Positions 26,682-34,951 of a stretch of DNA of 64,000 nt are shown in pieces. The position numbers were made by a program, and so were the translations under genes. Numbering within the stretch: position 1 is the stretch's first letter; the number at the start of each line of letters is the position of its first letter. The notes below the pieces were generated by a model, which worked only from the letters and a program-made list of their open reading frames with translations, did no database searches and had not been told where the DNA came from. This DNA comes from CAVQBL01 sp963710715 (GTDB taxonomy: Bacteria > Pseudomonadota > Gammaproteobacteria > DSM-16500): positions 186,001-250,000 of the forward strand of contig CAVQBL010000018.1 of NCBI GenBank assembly GCA_963710715.1, in the 5' to 3' direction.

Positions 26682-27463
26682 TCGTCAGGTTCCACTTTAG
26701 TGTTTACAATAATTTTCCATTTTTTATTTCGCTGTAGCGGCTTGTATTTTGCTTGAGATACTAGACGGGCCCAATGAAGCTTTTTGTCACTGAGGATTTT
26801 AGAGATTTCGTTGGTGAGTTGATCGAAGCCTAAAAATTCTAACAAATAGCCTAAGCGTTGTAACCAAAACAATTCAGAATTATGTTTGGTTAATTCAATG
26901 AGTTTCTTTATGTCCATTTCTTCAGAAAGATCAGCTAGTATTGTGGCTGCATTACTAATTCCAGCAGCATGTTGTGGCATGCTAACAATATCAGCAGCAA
27001 TTACTTCAGGCGTTGCAACATTTATTATTCCGGCAGATGTATTGAATTTTTTAGTTGGCATCTCTGCCACACGTTTGTTTGCGATAAATTCAACATAAAC
27101 TCGCCCGCAGTGTATTGGTGTGCGAGTTTTCGAAGTGACAACTTGAAACCGCTGAGGTTTTTGGTGGGCAGCTCCATAGTATTGTGCGGCACTGATAAAG
27201 CCAATATAGTATGGTTGGTTTAGATGCTTCATTAAATCTGGAATAAACATCTCTGCAGGTAGGCAGCCAAGTATTTTATACTCTGGTGGCAAAATTAAAT
27301 AAAAGCCTCTGGCGGGGCTAACTACCGCTTTTTTCAGGCGTAAACGTCTGAGCGCATTTATAGTCGCGACTTTGGTTAGTTCTAAGGCCTTTTCCGCATC
27401 TATAATGGTGAAATAGTAGCGGCCTTGGCTTCGAAGCATATTTATAAATTCGTACGTTTTCAT
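26678..27463 (-). CDS. AbiEi-type antitoxin, type IV toxin-antitoxin system
   Basis: A 261-residue protein. The N-terminal winged helix (residues 1-55: FTIIDAEKALELTKVATINA, LRRLRLKKAVV) binds DNA in this family. The following segment (PARGFYLILPPEYKILGCLP) and the central domain (YYIGFISAAQYYGAAHQKPQ, FQVVTSKTR) are typical AbiEi text. AbiEi proteins neutralise the AbiEii nucleotidyltransferase without a stable complex and repress their own operon by binding inverted repeats upstream; an 11-bp inverted repeat is present at 27578-27636. The four-base overlap with the toxin gene indicates an operon. Confidence 0.75.
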   Translation of the reverse strand: MKTYEFINMLRSQGRYYFTIIDAEKALELTKVATINALRRLRLKKAVVSPARGFYLILPPEYKILGCLPAEMFIPDLMKHLNQPYYIGFISAAQYYGAAHQKPQRFQVVTSKTRTPIHCGRVYVEFIANKRVAEMPTKKFNTSAGIINVATPEVIAADIVSMPQHAAGISNAATILADLSEEMDIKKLIELTKHNSELFWLQRLGYLLEFLGFDQLTNEISKILSDKKLHWARLVSQAKYKPLQRNKKWKIIVNTKVEPDE

Positions 27464-27577
27464 AGGGCATTAATCTGTGTTAATACTCTTCTAATATATC
27501 TTTTTTAGTTATTTTAGTAAAGTTTCAACATTTTTCATATGTTTTCAATTGGTTGTATAATATATATCTGGAGATAG

Positions 27578-27636
27578 TTGTGTTAAAAAATCGCTAATGT
27601 AACGTTTTTCGTTATATTAAGCAAGTTTTAACACAA
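27578..27636. promoter_or_regulatory. Inverted repeat upstream of the AbiE operon
   Basis: TTGTGTTAAAA (27578-27588) and TTTTAACACAA (27626-27636) are perfect 11-base arms. A smaller inverted repeat (TAACG/CGTTA, 27600-27614) lies between them. It is 115-170 bp upstream of the AbiEi start. It could be the AbiEi operator or a cruciform/terminator; transcription has not been shown. Confidence 0.45.
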
Positions 27637-27649
27637 GTTCATTAATCGA

Positions 27650-27877
27650 TTAACTCAAGTTATGAATCTTAATAAATGTCAGTTCCTCCATTAGATTGCT
27701 AATCCTTTTGATGATTTCCGGAGAGCGTAAGACCACACTTCTTTTATTTGCAGTTGGTATGCATAGCCTGTTTTCGGAATTTTGAAAATTATAGATTATG
27801 CGTTAAAGTATTATGTTCTTAGATAGAGTGTACATGTCCTCCTTATTTCTCTTTTCCGATGTAACTAATGCGCTCAT
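27650..27877 (-). pseudogene. Small unidentified gene with an internal stop
   Basis: From an ATG at 27877 (AAGGAT binding site upstream) the frame reads MSALVTSEKRNKEDMYTLSK, then NIIL and a TAA, and continues open through SENRLCIPTANKRSVVLRSP and NLMEELTFIKIHNLS to 27650. The total is 75 codons with one stop. Its middle part is the 100-bp repeat shared with 2491-2591, where the same stop occurs. It lies directly downstream of the csrA paralogue on the same strand. The function is unknown. Confidence 0.4.
27732..27831. repeat. Dispersed repeat, copy 2
   Basis: Counterpart of 2491-2591, about 97% identical with a one-base gap. It lies within the small decayed gene at 27650-27877. The two copies are 25 kb apart in direct orientation, so they could recombine to delete or excise the DNA between them. 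Confidence 0.85.
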
Positions 27878-27908
27878 AATTTTTTATCCTTTGTAAATTC
27901 GCAATCAC

Positions 27909-28103
27909 TTAGGCAGCATTTTTATGCTCTTGTTTTCCTTTTTGGATTCGGTCATAAATTTCTTTGCGATGAACAGGAATAGCGCTTGGAGCGGTTACGC
28001 CGATGCGCACTTGTCCACGATCAAAACCGACGACTGTAATTTTGATCTCACCATGTTCACCCGCAATAATTTGTTCGCCTACGTGCCGTGACAATATCAA
28101 CAT
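27909..28103 (-). CDS. csrA: CsrA-family RNA-binding regulator (accessory paralogue)
   Basis: A 64-residue protein starting at ATG 28103, six bases after a strong GGAGGG site; an in-frame longer start at 28154 is discarded because CsrA begins MLILSR. The canonical fold is intact: MLILSRHVGEQIIAG, IKITVVGFDRGQVRIGVTAP, VHRKEIYDRIQ, including the RNA-contacting arginine 44 region. CsrA binds GGA in mRNA leaders and controls growth-phase and virulence switches. In Legionella extra csrA copies (LvrC/CsrT type) reside on ICEs next to lvrA and conjugation genes and regulate ICE mobility; the setting here is the same. Confidence 0.9.
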   Translation of the reverse strand: MLILSRHVGEQIIAGEHGEIKITVVGFDRGQVRIGVTAPSAIPVHRKEIYDRIQKGKQEHKNAA

Positions 28104-28144
28104 GTTACTACCCTCCAAAAATATCTTGTTAATGAAAAACTCAT

Positions 28145-28507
28145 TTACTGACAAAATTTCTTTAAAATCTTCTGAAATGCTTCGACGTTTACAGGCTTAA
28201 TAAAAAGTGCTGTTGCACCCGCCGTTATGCACTCACTTTTAATATCTTCAAGATTAAAGGCCGTCAAAACTACAATTGGCGATCCCTTTAACTTAGAATC
28301 CGAAGTACGAATTCTTTTGATTGTTTCTATACCGCTTATTCCTGGTAACCCAATGTCCATAAAAATAAGATCGTAATGGTTATTAATTTTTAAAAGAGCC
28401 TCTTCGCCACTACCAACAACATCAACTTGTGCTCCTAATTTTGCTAATATCATCTTATGAACCGTTTGAAGAATGACCTCGTCTTCAACTAATAGAATCT
28501 CTGTCAT
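28145..28507 (-). CDS. Single-domain response regulator (CheY-like receiver)
   Basis: A 120-residue receiver domain. Acidic pocket E11/D10 (LLVEDE), phospho-acceptor aspartate in LIFMDIGLPGISG (about residue 51), the threonine in VVLTAFN and the lysine in FIKPVN are all present, so it should be phosphorylatable. There is no output domain. The start is taken as ATG 28507 after a GAGGTAA element. It lies 41 bp upstream of csrA on the same strand, so the two may be co-transcribed. A cognate kinase could be the PAS kinase at 30393-31939, though that kinase has its own adjacent regulator. Confidence 0.85.
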   Translation of the reverse strand: MTEILLVEDEVILQTVHKMILAKLGAQVDVVGSGEEALLKINNHYDLIFMDIGLPGISGIETIKRIRTSDSKLKGSPIVVLTAFNLEDIKSECITAGATALFIKPVNVEAFQKILKKFCQ

Positions 28508-28619
28508 CACACATTTACCTCATTAATTCCGATTTAATGCGCTCTCACAGATTGGACTTGTTCTTGCATGTAGTCGGTCTATAATCTAACGAGCGCTAAT
28601 TTTTGTAACAAGCCCATTA

Positions 28620-28659
28620 TGGACTAATATCAGACCATTAAACAGTGGATATTAGACCA
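28620..28659. promoter_or_regulatory. Inverted repeat between divergent regulators
   Basis: TGGACTAATATC (28620-28631) and GATATTAGACCA (28648-28659) are 12-base arms with one mismatch, spaced by 16. They lie 43-82 bp before the LvrA-like repressor gene, a natural operator position. A possible promoter (TTGTTC, 16 bp, TATAAT at 28580-28585) lies just upstream. Confidence 0.5.
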
Positions 28660-28701
28660 ACGCCATGTGAGATATTGTCCATCCCTTTAACAAGGAGCTT
28701 T

Positions 28702-29347
28702 ATGGCACGAAAACAAAAAAGTCTAGAGGGAACTGCAGAAGACCAGGCCAATCGCGCAAAACGGATTCGCTATCTAAGGGAGGCATTACGTTTTTCCATC
28801 GCAAAATTTGGGAAAAAAACATGGCATTCCACCCTCCAGTATAAAGGGCTGGGAGAGCACACAAAATGCTGGGTTAACAGCGGGTGGGGCACTTAAGCTT
28901 GTGGCCGCATTTCAAGCAGAAGGCTTGGATTGTACTCTCGAATGGCTCATTTACGGTAAGGGGGAAGACCCCCTGCTCAAAGCAAAATCCCAGCTAGAAG
29001 AAGCTGCAATTCCCCCGATTAATCAAGAGATCAGTTTGTTTCATAAACTTCATCCGGGCTCTGTTGATGCTATTGTAAGCGATGAAAGCATGGAGTCAGT
29101 GTTATCTAAGGGTGATTGTGTTGCAGGGATAAGATGTTTTGGAGAGGATATCCGTAAGCTCATTGGTTCAATCTGCATTGTCCAGATTCAAGGCGGGCAG
29201 CTGCTTGTTCGCCAGCTAATGGCCGGAACTCAAAACAATCGTTACAACTTAATAGCCATTAACTCTAAGAGTGTCTCTAAGCCTGTTATGAAGAACGTTG
29301 AGTTATTCAGTGCTGCGCGAATTTTTTGGATTAGGAAACATCAATAA
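28702..29347 (+). pseudogene. LvrA/phage-repressor-like (LexA-fold) regulator, frameshifted
   Basis: The start ATG 28702 follows AAGGAGCTT. The N-terminal helix-turn-helix (KRIRYLREALRFSIAKFGKK) is thrown out of frame at a six-A run near 28815. In the next frame HGIPPSSIKGWESTQNAGLT and ALKLVAAFQAEGLDCTLEWL complete the DNA-binding domain, and a C-terminal S24/LexA-type fold follows (LSKGDCVAGIRCFGEDIRKL, QLLVRQLM). This layout resembles LvrA of Legionella mobile elements, found with a csrA paralogue, here about 0.6 kb away and divergent. The homopolymer position makes a sequencing error plausible. Confidence 0.6.
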
Positions 29348-29360
29348 AATTCATTATTTT

Positions 29361-30389
29361 TTACGATTTACTTTTTTTTCGATACTCGTTGAAATTTATT
29401 ATTTTTTTAAAATCAATTAGCGGTTTAGTCTTTGGCTTTTCAATATAACTGTAATAATAGTTTGCTTTACCTGCTAATTTCGTTGCTGGATAAAATATTT
29501 CTGGCCATCCTGCGGGTTTTTCAAGGCTAGGAAATTCAGCTTGATTAAAACAATGTCTTAAAACCTCGCGATTTTGAATGGCCTTTTTAAGATTATCGTC
29601 GATGGGATAAGGGTCAAGCGTCAACTCAAACTCCATACCTTCCATTTGATCTTCTGTTTTAACAATGAGCCAATTTAGCTTGCCATTTGCATCTATAAAT
29701 AAATAGCTGCCAGATTCGTCAACTAAATAATACTCTGTGATTTTGTTCTTATCTAACAATGAATTAAAAAGCTTAATAAATACTGGATCATCTAAACAAA
29801 CGAGCATCTGGTTAGATGCGGCATCCACCGCATTTAATACGGTTGCGGACAAATCTAAAAAATAACTTTGTTGCAATTGTTGTATGCTGTCGGTGAGTTT
29901 ATCCATTAGATTATCTGTATCTTTCAGGAAAAACTTGTCGATGATACCTTCATTAAAAGCTTCCACAGCTAAATCTTTCCCTGCTTCCCCTGTCAACATA
30001 ATGATTTTGAAAGTGGCACCGTTAGCGCGCAGTTGTTGGCAAAGCTCTAATCCATTCATTTTAGGCATAGCATAATCAATTACTAAGACCCCAATTTCAT
30101 CAAACCGATGTGAGCGATAAATTTCATGAAAAATAACGTCATATTTAAACGTAGATACTATTCTGTCTACCTCAAGATCATCTACTTCACCCAGGCAACG
30201 ACTGATAAATGTATCTGCTTTATATTGATTGACTAGAAAATCTAAAGCGGTTGGGGAGGAAGCGAATACTTTGCAAGAAATATTTTTCAAATTTAAAATC
30301 GATTTTAAACTATCTGCGTATTTTTTATCGTCGTCGATTAGACCAACTGTTGTGGGATGGTAACAAATGCTTACCATAGGTCTTTTCAT
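29361..30389 (-). CDS. Response regulator with unusual receiver and unknown output domain
   Basis: A 342-residue protein. The receiver begins VGLIDDDKKYAD (acidic residues 19-21). The phospho-acceptor lies at D105 in VLVIDYAMPKMNGLELCQQL, some 50 residues later than in a standard receiver, because of an insertion at about residues 55-95. IIMLTGEAG and FFLKDTD supply the threonine and lysine. The C-terminal 180 residues (LDLSATVLNAVD, KITEYYLVDESGSYLFID, KLNWLIVKTEDQMEGME) form no DNA-binding domain I recognise; the YYLVDESGSYLF stretch has a PAS-like look. It is separated from the kinase gene by three bases, so the two form a cognate pair. Confidence 0.8.
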   Translation of the reverse strand: MKRPMVSICYHPTTVGLIDDDKKYADSLKSILNLKNISCKVFASSPTALDFLVNQYKADTFISRCLGEVDDLEVDRIVSTFKYDVIFHEIYRSHRFDEIGVLVIDYAMPKMNGLELCQQLRANGATFKIIMLTGEAGKDLAVEAFNEGIIDKFFLKDTDNLMDKLTDSIQQLQQSYFLDLSATVLNAVDAASNQMLVCLDDPVFIKLFNSLLDKNKITEYYLVDESGSYLFIDANGKLNWLIVKTEDQMEGMEFELTLDPYPIDDNLKKAIQNREVLRHCFNQAEFPSLEKPAGWPEIFYPATKLAGKANYYYSYIEKPKTKPLIDFKKIINFNEYRKKSKS

Positions 30390-30392
30390 GTC

Positions 30393-31939
30393 TTATTCCT
30401 TTAAGCAGTTTGGAAAAGTGAGGGTAAATAAAGTATAGCTGTCTTTAACCGATTCGCAAGCAATGTTTCCCCTGATGGATTCCATGACATTCTTACAGAA
30501 GGTAAGGCCGACACCTGCGCCATGATACGTTTTTGTAAAAAACCGTTCAAAAATATGCGGTAAGATATCCGGTGATATGCCTGCCCCTGTGTCTTTAAAA
30601 TAAAGCGTGTTGTAAACAGATCCTTTTTCTAACCAAATTTGAATATCTCCCTTGCCCGCTTCTGCAACATAATAAAGTGCATTTTTAAAAAGATTAAATA
30701 AAACGTGTATCAGTAAAAGTTTGTCGCTCTTGACTAAAAAATCATTGTTCCTGTTATTAGACCAGCGAATAATATCTCTTTCTTCAAAATCAAAAGGGTA
30801 CCGATCAAGGGATTCTTCAACACATTGGCTTATTGAGAATGTTTCTATTTTTCCAGCTTCTATTGATAAAGAGGACTTCATCAATGACATATCAATAAAA
30901 GTAAAGGCAGCCCGTATTTCACTTTTCATTGTGGCCAGCCTTCCTTCTGCTTCATTTATAAAATCTAATGTGGGATCTTCAGGGAAAAATTTTTCATCAA
31001 CCGCTCTTTGATAGGCTTGTTTAAGTCGTGGGAAAACTTCCCTAAAAGCATCAATAGATAGACCTAACGAAGCCAATGGTGTACGCAGTTCATGTGCAAT
31101 CGTAGCACTAACGAGGGTCATGCCTTCGAGTTTTTGTTGAGTTTCTTGTAGTTCTTCTTCTAATTTCTTTTTCTCAGTAATATCAAAAGAAAGACCTAAT
31201 ATCCCTATTATTTTATTATTTATATCTCGCAGAGGAACTTTTTTTGATATAAATGTTCGATATGTACCATCTGCCATATAGCCAGACTCTTCTTTAGTGT
31301 GTTCAACACCAGTCTCAACGACTTTTCTATTAATTTTATGTAACTCTTCAGCTTGATCTTTCCATGGTAAATCAAAATTTGTTTTTCCAACAATATCTTT
31401 CGGGGATGCTAACCCAGCAGAGCGAGCATGCGCTTTATTACATCCTAGATATCGAAATTCTAAATCTTGCCAATATACATGCCCGGGCAAATTTTCAACT
31501 ATATTATCTAATGCTATTTCTGTATTGTGTTTCTCCTCTCTAATGCAATTTCCAAGCTCTTAAACTCTGTTATATTCACTGAAATTCCAAATAGTCCAAT
31601 TACTTTTCTATCAGAACTTTTTAGAGGAATTTTTTGAGATAGAAAAACTACTTTTTTACCATTAAGAATGGCATCTTCTTCGGCTATCTTAGGTATACCA
31701 GTAGCCATTATTTCATTATTTATCTGATTTAATTTTTCTGCCGAATCCTTCCATGGCATATCAAAATTAGTTTTACCTACGATTTCAAGAGGAGACTTTA
31801 AGCCTGCGCTTTCAGATTGCAGTTTATTACAGCCTTGGAAAATATTATTTCTATCCATCCAATAGACATGACAAGGCAATAAATTAAAAATTTCATTTAT
31901 AGGAATGCAATTTAGACCTATTTTACCTTTACCTAGCAT
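30393..31939 (-). CDS. PAS-PAS sensor histidine kinase (one apparent frameshift)
   Basis: PAS domain 1 (about 20-135) reads NLLPCHVYWMDRNNIFQGCN and VGKTNFDMPWKDSAEKL. PAS domain 2 repeats it closely: NLPGHVYWQDLEFRYLGCNK, VGKTNFDLPWKDQAEELHKI. A short coiled coil (KKKLEEELQETQQKLEG) leads to the HisKA helix with the phospho-histidine in ATIAHELRTPLASLG, and an ATPase domain with N box NLFKNALYYV, G1 DTGAGISPD and G2 GAGVGLTF. There is no membrane segment, so it should sense something in the cytosol. A small shift near 31525 separates the first PAS domain from the rest; fixing it gives about 515 residues. It starts 24 bp after the cyclodipeptide synthase gene. Confidence 0.8.
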
Positions 31940-31963
31940 TTAATTGTCTCCATGACGATATTA

Positions 31964-32713
31964 CTATACTGCATTTGCTGCATAGTGCTTACTAGATACA
32001 AGTACAGGAGTTGTATACCGTTTAAATCTCAATGAAAGTGGTTTTAAGATTTCATTATAAATGGGAGAAATTAACAGTTCGCGGGTTTTTATCATTGCTG
32101 GACTTAGTAAGCTCGGATAAACCGTATAGGGGTGAAATTCATTTGCCCAGAGCAACATGACGGCACATTCTTCTTTTAAGTAATTAAGGCACATAGCTGA
32201 ATATTGTTTAATGATAGATTTGCTATTTAATTCAGGCGATCGACTAATTATCCTTTTAATATATTCGGAGATACTAGCATCAAACGTTGCTTTATATTCT
32301 ACATTTTCATTATATAGATTATTTATTTGTAACATAGAAGAAGAAAAGTCTGGATCAAATAACCACTTATCCCATCTCACAATTTCATAGTTAATTTTTA
32401 GTTGTCGATAATATTTTTCATTACGTACTAACCATTCATCCCCAAAATGGTTGGCAATATTTCTAGCTTCTTCAAGACTGATGTTCTTTTCCGCTAAAAT
32501 ATTATGACGCTGTAAGCTGTCTCCAAGTGTAAGTACACATTTGTTAAAGCTACTGTTTATAAGCTTAAGAGTAGCTTGTAGTTTTTCCCCTTCGTAATAA
32601 GGGTTTCCTACGCTAATTAATAACATGACACAAGAATTTTTTAGCTCATTTCTATTTATCTCCCTTGCTTTCATGAAAGTTGCTTTAACTATCTCGTTTT
32701 TTAATATCTCCAT
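31964..32713 (-). CDS. tRNA-dependent cyclodipeptide synthase
   Basis: A 249-residue protein of the class-I-synthetase-like CDPS family, which joins two aminoacyl-tRNAs into a cyclic dipeptide (diketopiperazine). By my alignment to AlbC the catalytic serine is S34 in LLISVGNPYYEGEKLQ, with N37 matching AlbC N40. Y178 and E182 (NYLKEECAVML) match the Tyr-x-x-x-Glu that contacts the first aminoacyl group, and Y199-P200 (YTVYP) places it in the XYP branch, known from Rickettsiella, Fluoribacter and Nocardia enzymes. The start ATG follows GAGGAA. No tailoring oxidase or P450 is adjacent. Instead a sensor kinase and a response regulator follow in the same operon, which suggests a signalling role. 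Confidence 0.85.
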   Translation of the reverse strand: MEILKNEIVKATFMKAREINRNELKNSCVMLLISVGNPYYEGEKLQATLKLINSSFNKCVLTLGDSLQRHNILAEKNISLEEARNIANHFGDEWLVRNEKYYRQLKINYEIVRWDKWLFDPDFSSSMLQINNLYNENVEYKATFDASISEYIKRIISRSPELNSKSIIKQYSAMCLNYLKEECAVMLLWANEFHPYTVYPSLLSPAMIKTRELLISPIYNEILKPLSLRFKRYTTPVLVSSKHYAANAV

Positions 32714-32802
32714 GCAAGAGTTCCTCAGTAGTTAAGTTATTACTCAACTTTTATTAATAATTTAACAATTGCCCCCTAAATTAGAGAAGAGACCCTAAAT
32801 CC

Positions 32803-32820
32803 GTCTACATAGTGTCTACA
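32803..32820. promoter_or_regulatory. Tandem heptamer upstream of the cyclodipeptide synthase operon
   Basis: GTCTACA occurs twice with an 11-base period (32803-32809 and 32814-32820), about 90 bp upstream of the synthase start. Direct repeats on one helical turn are a common footprint of dimeric response regulators. The adjacent regulator has no recognisable DNA-binding domain, so the binding protein is unknown. Confidence 0.35.
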
Positions 32821-32879
32821 CAGAGTAATCTTAATAAGTAGAAGTTTCTTTTTTTGATGATAACTACTTGATTTTTAAG

Positions 32880-32953
32880 TGGGCCCACTAGGACTCGAAC
32901 CTAGGACCAAAGGATTATGAGTCCTCTGCTCTAACCAACTGAGCTATGGGCCC
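32880..32953 (-). tRNA. tRNA with CAU anticodon (Ile2 or Met)
   Basis: The reverse complement forms a complete 74-nt cloverleaf: acceptor GGGCCCA/TGGGCCC, D stem GCTC/GAGC, anticodon stem GAGGA/TCCTT with loop CTCATAA, and T arm with GGTTCGAGTCC. The anticodon is CAU. The GCAGAGGACTCATAATCCTT arm looks more like the lysidine-modified isoleucine tRNA than elongator methionine, but this cannot be settled by eye. CCA is not encoded. Its 3' end faces the accessory region. Confidence 0.9.
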
Positions 32954-33015
32954 GTATTTAACGGGGGTAGTATACACGTAGCTTTTTGAGCTTGTCACCA
33001 CGATTTGTCAGATTG

Positions 33016-34838
33016 TTATTCTTGATCCTCTAAGAAACTGCGCAATTGTTCTGAGCGAGAAGGGTGGCGCAATTTGCGTAGTGCTTTTGCTTCAATCTGA
33101 CGAATACGTTCACGTGTTACATCAAATTGTTTACCGACTTCTTCTAAAGTGTGATCGGTATTCATATTAATACCAAAACGCATGCGCAGCACTTTTGCTT
33201 CGCGTGGCGTTAAGGAATTTAATATTTTTTGTGTTGCTTCGGATAGTCCACCATTGGTTGCTGCGTCTGATTGGAGATTGCTCGGTAGTATCTTCAATAA
33301 AGTCACCTAAATGAGAATCTTCATCGTCACCAATAGGTGTTTCCATTGAAATAGGTTCTTTGGCAATTTTGAGAACTTTGCGAATTTTGTCTTCTGGCAT
33401 GTCCATGCGCTTGCTGAGTTCTTCTGGCGTGGGTTCTAGTCCAGTTTCTTGTAAAATTTGTCGGGAAATACGATTTAATTTATTGATTGTTTCAATCATA
33501 TGAACGGGAATACGAATCGTACGTGCTTGGTCAGCAATGGATCGTGTGATAGCTTGGCGTATCCACCAAGTCGCATAAGTTGAAAATTTATAACCGCGTT
33601 GATATTCAAATTTATCTACAGCTTTCATCAAGCCAATGTTACCTTCTTGAATTAGATCCAAGAATTGTAATCCACGATTTGTGTATTTTTTTGCGATTGA
33701 AATAACCAAACGTAAGTTTGCTTCTACCATTTCTTTTTTCGCACGTCGTGCTTTTGCTTCGCCAATGGACATGCGACGATTGACTTCTTTGATTTCAGCG
33801 ATTTTCATTTTCATGTGTTCTTCAAGCGCAATTAATTTATTTTGTGAGCGTTGAATTTCTACCATGAGTTTATCTAAATCTTTTGCTGCGTTTTTGCTGA
33901 GCCAATTTAAATTGGTTTCATTGTTGACAAAAGCGCTGATGAATGTTTTGCGAGGCATTTTGCCTTTGTTGACACAAAGATTCATGATGTGGCGTTCTTG
34001 CGTGCGAATTTCATCAAGTAAGCTGCGCATTTTGCGTGAGAGTTTGTTGAATTGACGCGATGCCAATTTAATGTCCATAAAGTATTTTGCTAAAGCGTCG
34101 CGTTTAATAACGGTTTTTTTATGTGTTGTACCATTTCTTTTTTCAGTAGTGATGGCTTCGTTATATAATTTACGTAGTTCGGCAAAACGTTCTTTGGCAA
34201 TTTCTGGATCTGGGCCGGTTTCCTCATCTTCTATAAATTCGCTGGCACCTTCGCCTTCTTCCTCTTCTTCCTCTATCGCTGCTGCGGGGGTTTCTTTTTC
34301 AAGAGCATCTTCATCACTGAAGATGTTAGGTTCAACATAGCCACTAATTAAATCGCTTAAGCGTAAATCACCTTTTTCCACGCGTTCGTAATCTGCTAGT
34401 ACTTCAGCGATCATCTGTGGCTGGTAGGCGAGGGTAGTGAGCATTTGGTTCATGCCCTCTTCGATGCGCTTAGCAATCGCAATCTCACCTTCGCGGGATA
34501 ATAGTTCAACACTGCCCATTTCACGCATATACATGCGCACAGGATCGGTGGTGCGGCCAAATTCGCTATCAACGGCAGCCAAGGCAGTAGCCACTTCTTC
34601 AGCCGCTACTTCATCTGTTGCTTCATTGCTCAACGAGCAGGAGTTCATCAACATCCGGCGCCACTTCAGTGACTTTGATGCCCATATCATTAATCATGCC
34701 AATGATGTCTTCGATCTGTTCAGGATCGGCGATATCAGCGGGTAAATGGTCATTCACTTCAGCGTAGGTTAAATAACCTTGCTCTTTACCACGGGCAATT
34801 AAGTCTTTTAAACGCGATTTCTGCTGCTCTTGATCCAT
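33016..34838 (-). CDS. rpoD: RNA polymerase primary sigma factor RpoD (two apparent one-base insertions)
   Basis: Sigma-70 directs RNA polymerase to housekeeping promoters. Three overlapping frames make one protein of about 606 residues: the region 1.1 start (SRLKDLIARGKEQGYLTYAE, DMGIKVTEVAPDVDELLLVE); then regions 1.2 to 3 (DPVRMYMREMGSVELLSREG, YKFSTYATWWIRQAITRSIA, RTIRIPVHM); then region 4 (LTPREAKVLRMRFGINMNTD, TRERIRQIEAKALRKLRHPS). Removing one base near 34634 and one near 33268 joins them perfectly with no residues lost. Since rpoD is essential, these are most likely sequencing or assembly errors. It is the last gene of the rpsU-yqeY-dnaG-rpoD operon. Confidence 0.93.
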
Positions 34839-34877
34839 AATTCTCTGGCCTACCTTTAAATCGTAAAATAACCCATT

Positions 34878-34883
34878 ATTATA
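34878..34883 (-). promoter_or_regulatory. Possible internal promoter before rpoD
   Basis: On the minus strand TATAAT lies 40 bases upstream of the rpoD start, in the short gap after dnaG. The matching -35 region is weak. Internal rpoD promoters are common in the macromolecular-synthesis operon of other proteobacteria. The ribosome binding site AAAGGTAGG follows. Confidence 0.35.
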
Positions 34884-34951
34884 CTAGGTGTTTGGGTGCG
34901 GAACTAGCAGATATAGAAAAAATTCTTTCAACCTAAATCCGGCAGTTAGGT

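Noticed and set aside
28003..28200. Plus-strand frame antisense to csrA
   Set aside because: It is the mirror of a highly conserved csrA gene and has no support of its own.
34071..34340. Serine-rich plus-strand frame antisense to rpoD
   Set aside because: Caused by the acidic repeat region of rpoD read backwards.
33016..34838. Programmed frameshifting or split sigma factor at rpoD
   Set aside because: No slippery sequence at either site, and two independent single-base corrections restore the family sequence exactly; sequencing error is the simpler reading.
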